Shown: in pieces, positions 58,830-64,000 of the stretch
How positions within the stretch are numbered: position 1 is the stretch's first letter
Layout: the number at the start of each line of letters is the position of its first letter
NCBI GenBank assembly: GCA_029891345.1
Contig: CM057002.1
Coordinates: 63,974,777-64,038,776 of the forward strand
Source: Dryococelus australis
Lineage: Eukaryota; Arthropoda; Insecta; Phasmatodea; Phasmatidae
Length of the DNA stretch: 64,000 nt
Direction: 5' to 3'
Notes under the pieces: model-generated
What the model was told of the DNA's origin: nothing
Databases searched by the model: none
Seen by the model: only the letters and a program-made list of their open reading frames with translations
Position numbers and translations under genes: made by a program

Positions 58830-59640
58830 TCAGTTACATTTCTCATCGTTACGAACCACTCTTCCGTACATATTAGATGTACATTTCCGTAACAATTTCA
58901 ATGAACGTATGGAACATCCTTAATAGTGCGGAGCTCTTGAGGAATGTTATGCACTGAATACAGACCATTTTCAAAATGCTCGTTGCATCTATGCGCGACG
59001 AGTTTATGCAGTTCTATAATTCGTAGGTATCAGGCTGTACGGAATTATATAGGCACCCCGTGTATATATCGGTGTCGGTGAAGCAAATATTTTTGTTACT
59101 CTATTGTAGTCATTGGGAATCAGTCTACTGTATTAAAAAAATGAACCAGCATTACCGAAACCCACACGTAGATTAAATGAAAGTGTAAGCTCTTAGAAAC
59201 TGGGGAATCTTTTCGGTAAATTTATGTTTATAAAATGCAAATTTCGTAAGACTTTTATATATAAAACTAGCTTAGGCTGCTCCTCAAATCCTTTCAAATG
59301 AGTCAAGCATTTTTTAATTGCTAAAACCTTTGTGGTAATTATTTTAAAATTTCAGTTTCATAAATGATCGGCATCTAATTTATTACAAAAACTCCAGAAA
59401 AATTGCATTATCAGCGGGGCACATTTTCCAATCCTGAAGGCACGGATGTTTCAAGACATGATGGAAGCAAGCTTAATTTAAAATAATGTTTACATAAAAC
59501 ATTTATGGGAATGCAAAGAAATTAAAGAGTAGATATAGTAAAATTATTGAATACAGATGCCACTAGAACTTTCATAACTGCAACTTCTGCGTTGAAGAAC
59601 CACTGCTTCCCAACCCAAATAGACCAGAATAGTATCTTGT
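58830..59640. other. Intergenic, no gene recognised
   Basis: AT-rich, with nothing recognised. Confidence 0.5.
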
Positions 59641-59775
59641 TTTTTTTTTTTTTTTTTTTTTTTACGAAGTAGGTTTCATTGGGCGCGTTGTCCATTAGGG
59701 ACCTGCTCCATTATCCCATTGTCGGGGCGCTCTACCAGGAAGCTATCGACGAGTTACAACGCAAAGTGACAGCTG
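59641..59775 (-). repeat. Poly(A)-tailed retroposed sequence (possible second SINE family)
   Basis: On the minus strand a GC-richer body (CTTCCTGGTAGAGCGCCCCG, AATGGACAACGCGCCCAATG) ends in CTACTTCGT followed directly by about 23 adenines. GGTAGAGCG is tRNA-like, but no clear B box follows. The head, limits and target duplication are not resolved. A G-run lies nearby at 59823-59839. Confidence 0.45.
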
Positions 59776-59839
59776 CGCACAGCAGTCGTGCATAACAAGC
59801 AGGCACTGCGCGTGTGGTGTGTGGGGGGGGGGGGGGGGG

Positions 59840-61639
59840 CTACATACATTTTACAGACCCTAGTGTTCAGTACAAATACACTCAAACAGGAGCATGATAT
59901 TTAACTGTGGAATTTATTTTTATAAATAAGTGTTTTGCACTAAAGTGTTTATTCACGTTACTTTAAAGAGTTTATTTTATACTAAGTTTGTGCTGGTAAT
60001 GCGGAATCAATGATGATAATGTCATAAAAGTATAAACCTAATAGACCTACTTTCTCGGCGTTTTTCACATGTGCCGCGTAAGACGGTTTAAAATCGTGTT
60101 CCAAACCGCGGTAAAATAATTTGCTTTACAGCATTTGTCGAACTGCGATTGGCCGAAATATTATATATGTCGGTAAAAATGGTATCATTAAATACGTGAA
60201 TGTAGGTAAGCAATCATTAATATAAATGTGTTGAATACATACAACATGCCTGATTTATGGATTTATCGACGGAGGCAAACAAATATGACTCACTGAGTAG
60301 CAATAAATTGGCCCAACGATTGTAATTCAGTGATCAAGGTTGGCTGTATGTAGGGTTGGATAACACATATTAATACAACGCTGGCCCAAAGTAATATAAC
60401 AACGAACATTTCCTAGCACGAAAATTGTACGAGATTATTTAGCGCCTGTCAAACAATGGCAACACTAAATCAGAGAATGCTTGGATATTATAGCAAATTA
60501 ATTTATTTAAAACATTTAACTGGTTTTTTTACGATTAGTCACAAGTTGGTAAACATAATGTTAGTAATTCGTATGAGTGTGTTGTGTTGGGCCAACTTTG
60601 TGCAGCCAACAATTAATGTCCAATTGTGGAACAGACCTTACTTACAACAATGTACAATTTTGTATATTTTATAAACTACGGAGGTTTTTCTAGACCTGAG
60701 AAACTTTCTCTATGAAATATGTTCAGCTGGTTATACATTGAGTCAATGTTGAGGACACAACGGTTGTTAATTTGTGGCTAATGTTAATTACGGTCTACAA
60801 CGGTAAGATTAGTGAAATATGGTAAAATAAAATAAAAAAACTATATTTTAGGAACTTATTTGTGTACAATATATTCAAAAGAGTTGGCAAAATAAATGCA
60901 AGATCACTTCATTGTCAAACGAGGAAACAAGATCCTCAGCAATAGAGAATTTTTCGATAACACTTACAGTCGCTTTGGAACTTGAAATAATTATCCAAGA
61001 GTTCGGGAATCGACAATAAGTCTAGATGAAAGGGAAAGTGGAACTCGCGATACAGGGACATCACAGAATTACTGCATAAAGTTTCCCTGGGATTGTTTGA
61101 GCGCTCCTCAAACGGAATTTATCGGGAAGTCCCGGCGAGGAATTCAACAGACGCTTTGTCGCTCCTTTTGTATGATCTTCTTCGAGCAATATCATGCCTT
61201 GGTTTTGTTGTGAGAGGTGGAAATGAGCTGTACTCCGGAATCAATCTTCGCGTCCTTTTCTTCTCGCCAAGCTGGTCTTTGTTACGAGACGTTTATTAAA
61301 CATTTCCGAATACTGCTTTCAAAAATTTGCAAGACAAAGATACGCAGCTGTGACGATATTTTTCTTTTGTATTCCGGAATATATAATTTTTCTACTTAAT
61401 TCTACACCACAAAACGAGTACGAACACGGAATTCAAACAACATACCGTTCGGTCTGATTCACTTTGTACGTCTTTGTTTGACAATGCCGTAATGGAGATT
61501 TTTCCCTTGGTCGTCCAGTCCTTACAACATTCATTACCAAATGGTGTCCTGCTATACAGATGTTAAGTTAGCCTACTTGACTTGTACAGTTAGTTCCGGA
61601 TATACGCTGCAGTTGCGATGCTCTGTAACTGTCTTGGGC
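59840..61639. other. Intergenic, no gene recognised
   Basis: Short frames only (up to 72 codons), without domains. Confidence 0.5.
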
Positions 61640-62845
61640 GAGGGGGTATACAGAATGTTAAGGAAACATGAGTACAAACTCGGGCACGTGATTCGTGACC
61701 GGAAAAGAGGAAGATTGATATAGGACACATAATAGATAATAAGGACTGTAGAAGCCTATAAAGCCGGAGGGTCACAAGCATATTATGTCGGATACTAAGC
61801 AAAGCACTTGCGTTAGAGGAACACTAATTGGGATACGGATTAATTAAACCAATATCTTGATTAAATGGAAGGTATTGTCCGTCGTACATGCCCCCATAAT
61901 GAAAATAATAGGGGTAGGCACCCTTTCCTTGCATGCAACATTTACACTGTGAGTTAAAAGTGATTGTGGATACCATTAGATGAAGCAGGACGTCGTAATT
62001 AGAAAATAAGCACCCACTAGTTGCAAGTCTCAAGGACCCACCGTTTACAGTTAGATCGCAAACGAAGGGTACAGTGATATCAATATCATGGCCTACAGTA
62101 GTGAGTAGGCAACCCTTCCTGCACCGGAGGAATTCAGGTGGGATTCCCCGCCGAATGAGTGAATATATTTTGGCGGCTCGTAAGAGCGAGGTATTGAGAG
62201 TCGATGAGGGTGATTAAGGTGTCGTATGAGCAGTTCTGGAATGAAAGGGCGAGGAAAACGGGAGATCTCCTAGAAAACCCGCCGACCAGCGGCATCGTCT
62301 TACACGACATGTAACATCGTGCATCATACCACCAGCACGTGTTCAAGCCTCGGGCAGTACGTGTGGCCTACTCACCAGGCCATGGACTTGCTACCACTGT
62401 ACCCTTCGTTTGCATTTTGCACGGAAACGGCTGGTCCTAGGGAGTTGCAACTTAGGAGGGCTTATTTGCTTATTACGACGTCCTGCTTCGTCCAATGGTA
62501 TCCACAATCACTTTAACCTCATGGTATAACTATTGTATGCAATCAAAGGGTGCAAATCCCTATTATTTTCATGATGGGGTGTGTACGACGGACAATACCT
62601 TCCTTTTAACCAAGATATTAGTCAAAATAATCCGTATACCAATTTGTGTTCTTCTAGCGCAAGTACTTTACTTAATATCCCACGTAATATGCTTGCCGCC
62701 TTCCGGGTTTAGAGCTTCTACATCCCTTAGTATTTGAGATGGACCTTGGGTGTCCTGTATCAATCTTCCTCTTTCCCGGTCACGAATCACATACCCAAGT
62801 TTGTACACATGTTTCCTAAACACGCTGTATTAACTGTTCATATGT
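61640..62845. repeat. Very large inverted repeat, about 480-bp arms
   Basis: The left arm (about 61640-62110) and right arm (about 62366-62845) are inverted copies along their whole length. Paired landmarks are AGGAAACATGAGTACAAACT with CAAGTTTGTACACATGTTTC; CGTGATTCGTGACCGGAAAA with CCGGTCACGAATCACATACC; AAGGTATTGTCCGTCGTACA with GTACGACGGACAATACCTTC; CGAAGGGTACAGTG with CACTGTACCCTTCG; and GTGAGTAGGC with GCCTACTCAC at the loop. The arms are clearly diverged, with small gaps. The 255-bp loop contains a SINE. Similar short frames appear in both arms because they are copies of each other. Confidence 0.88.
62125..62315 (-). repeat. tRNA-derived SINE body in the loop of the inverted repeat
   Basis: Read on the minus strand: CGATGCCGCTGGTCGGCGGG, then CGCCCTTTCATTCCAGAACT and AATCACCCTCATCGACTCTC, the body of the 8.24-kb SINE. 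The tRNA-like head is absent or not recognisable. Confidence 0.7.
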
Positions 62846-63090
62846 TCAACTGATCGCACTACTTGGAATTGGTAGTTTCCTTTAGCTAATATTTTTCCGA
62901 TGATTTTATATTTCCTGAGTGGTCAGTCTAAATAAATGAGGTGTACTCAAACGTTCAGAGAAGCTTAATGAAGCCAATAAAATTATGTGTTACCACTCGC
63001 ATCATTTGTATGTCCAGAACAAGAACATCGTATGGGCCACCGAAAAGTAAATTAACTGAAATGACAGGCTGTATCGTTCGACTAGTCGGA
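62846..63090. other. Intergenic, nothing seen
   Basis: Short AT-rich stretch without recognisable features. Confidence 0.5.
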
Positions 63091-63172
63091 GGGCCACGGT
63101 GGTTGAGCGGTTAGCCTCCTCGCCTCCCACTAAGGCGAACCGGGTTCAATCCCCGGCCGGGCCTATCCCGAA
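63091..63172 (+). repeat. tRNA-derived SINE head
   Basis: The best-preserved head of the family: A box in CACGGTGGTTGAGCGGTTAG and B box in CCGGGTTCAATCCCCGGCCG at tRNA-like spacing. The body characteristic of the 8.24-kb copy is missing after about 63172. A free-standing tRNA gene is unlikely because the same head occurs in SINE copies. Confidence 0.7.
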
Positions 63173-63250
63173 TGCAAGCTTTTAGCTCCCTTTACAGACG
63201 GCGCCCCAGATAGAAAAATGTGATAAACATAAATGCCCAACGCAGATAAA

Positions 63251-63652
63251 GGCTGTTCAAGATAAAGTGAACACTTCTGAAATCAACCTTAGGGAAAAGT
63301 CACTGTTCCTAACTACATACACTTTAACGGGCGCACTGAGTGACATGCACCCAGTAAAGTTGGTAATGATAGTTGGAAAACAGTTCCATATTTTAACATC
63401 AAATATACCGTGTTAGCTAACCATTTTGATAACTTAAATTAATTCTTTCGCTTTCTGAATTTTTTAATTTATCGCAGTGTATAAAAATCACCAGATTTGC
63501 AACATATTTACTTATCTGATGATTCCACTTTCACCTGATCGACGCATAAATAAAGTGATGAGGTCAACGGCAATGTTGATTTTACATAAGGTGGAAGAGT
63601 ACACAACGTGCATACAGGTAGATCTTAAGCAGGGCTTTCGGAAGTGCTCATG
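63251..63652 (+). mobile_element. MITE, core B (copy B9), right end damaged
   Basis: The left end GGCTGTTCAAGATAAAGTGA and the full core (GCGCACTGAGTGACATGCAC, ATAAAGTGATGAGGTCAACG) are present. The match ends in GGAAGTGCTCAT, without the outer half of the right inverted repeat. Confidence 0.84.
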
Positions 63653-64000
63653 CGAGTGGATTTATTTCTGCTGATTAAGTAAGGGGTGACTGTACTTTTA
63701 TGCCACATGAAAAAACACAATGGCTCGAAGTGAGGCAGAAGTGTGTTACTTAGGACTCAGTCGCCACGTATCAACGCGTTCGGTAAACCTCGTAATAATC
63801 TTTTACAACACAATAAACGAATGTGCATTCTTTGAAACGTGACCGCTTCTCAGCGTAATTCTGACATAACACTATCTGTTCACCGCTTCCCAAGTAGCGA
63901 GCAACAGGCAGACTATAGTTGGCCGACTGTTGGCACAGGTGGTAAATGTTCGCCTTCATGACTGTTAGTGTTTTCTTACGTGGTACACAATAAGACCACG
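63653..64000. other. Intergenic, nothing seen
   Basis: A 62-codon minus-strand frame has no recognisable domain. Confidence 0.5.

Noticed and set aside
63091-63172. Functional tRNA gene
   Set aside because: The A and B boxes are good, but the same head occurs joined to a SINE body at 8.2 and 19.7 kb, so it is a SINE head.
1-64000. Retroviral or LTR-retrotransposon copies
   Set aside because: I looked for paired long direct repeats with TG...CA ends and for protease, integrase or RNase H motifs and saw none; the only reverse-transcriptase remnant is of LINE type.
1-64000. rRNA genes, bacterial operons or contaminant genes
   Set aside because: No rRNA-like conserved blocks and no long open frames with ribosome-binding sites are present.

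Overview
The window looks like intergenic DNA from a repeat-rich, AT-rich animal genome, most likely an arthropod and probably an insect. This rests on the kinds of mobile element present (Tc1/mariner, PIF/Harbinger, hAT, Helitron, LINE, tRNA-derived SINEs and a Polinton-group fossil), on long simple repeats, and on the absence of any bacterial-style gene packing. I found no host gene that I would call intact, no rRNA gene and no stand-alone tRNA gene. The many short open frames are mostly chance frames or lie inside repeats.

The dominant theme is one family of short inverted-repeat transposons (MITEs). At least 14 copies share the terminal sequence GGCTGTTCACGGTAAAGTGA but carry two different cores. 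Core A (about 230-260 bp) has copies at 0.7, 30.1, 41.5, 43.4 and 50.9 kb. Core B (about 410 bp) has copies at 3.4, 10.6, 14.3, 20.7, 29.2, 32.3, 57.9, 58.4 and 63.3 kb. Several copies are flanked by TA, as in Tc1/mariner-like insertions. No transposase in the window can be tied to them.

Region by region: 0-13 kb holds MITEs, a decayed Tc1/mariner transposase (3.9-4.8 kb), a tRNA-derived SINE (8.2 kb), simple repeats, a CpG-rich block (11.1-11.9 kb) and a possible chromo-shadow-like gene remnant (12.7-13.1 kb). 13-25 kb holds a short Helitron, two foldback elements (15.4-16.2 and 22.0-22.2 kb), another SINE and a decayed LINE reverse transcriptase (24.0-24.6 kb). 25-43 kb holds an inverted-repeat element (30.7-31.1 kb), a 13-copy minisatellite with a 42-bp unit (34.5-35.1 kb), a 174-bp tandem duplication (38.9-39.2 kb), a second Helitron on the minus strand (40.1-40.4 kb) and a 750-bp non-autonomous element with a tRNA-like core (42.2-42.9 kb). 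44.3-48.6 kb looks like one PIF/Harbinger transposon whose first and last coding parts are separated by a 1.2-kb alternating purine-pyrimidine microsatellite and a hAT-like element. 52.6-57.7 kb is a markedly AT-rich fossil of a Polinton/Maverick-group (or adintovirus-like) element with recognisable parts of a family-B DNA polymerase, a packaging ATPase and a probable virion protein; it is broken in many places. 61.6-62.8 kb is a very large inverted repeat with a SINE in its loop.

The elements form a layered record of insertions rather than a cooperating gene set. The best candidates for something undescribed are the two-core MITE family, the large hairpins (possible sources of double-stranded RNA) and the Polinton-group fossil.
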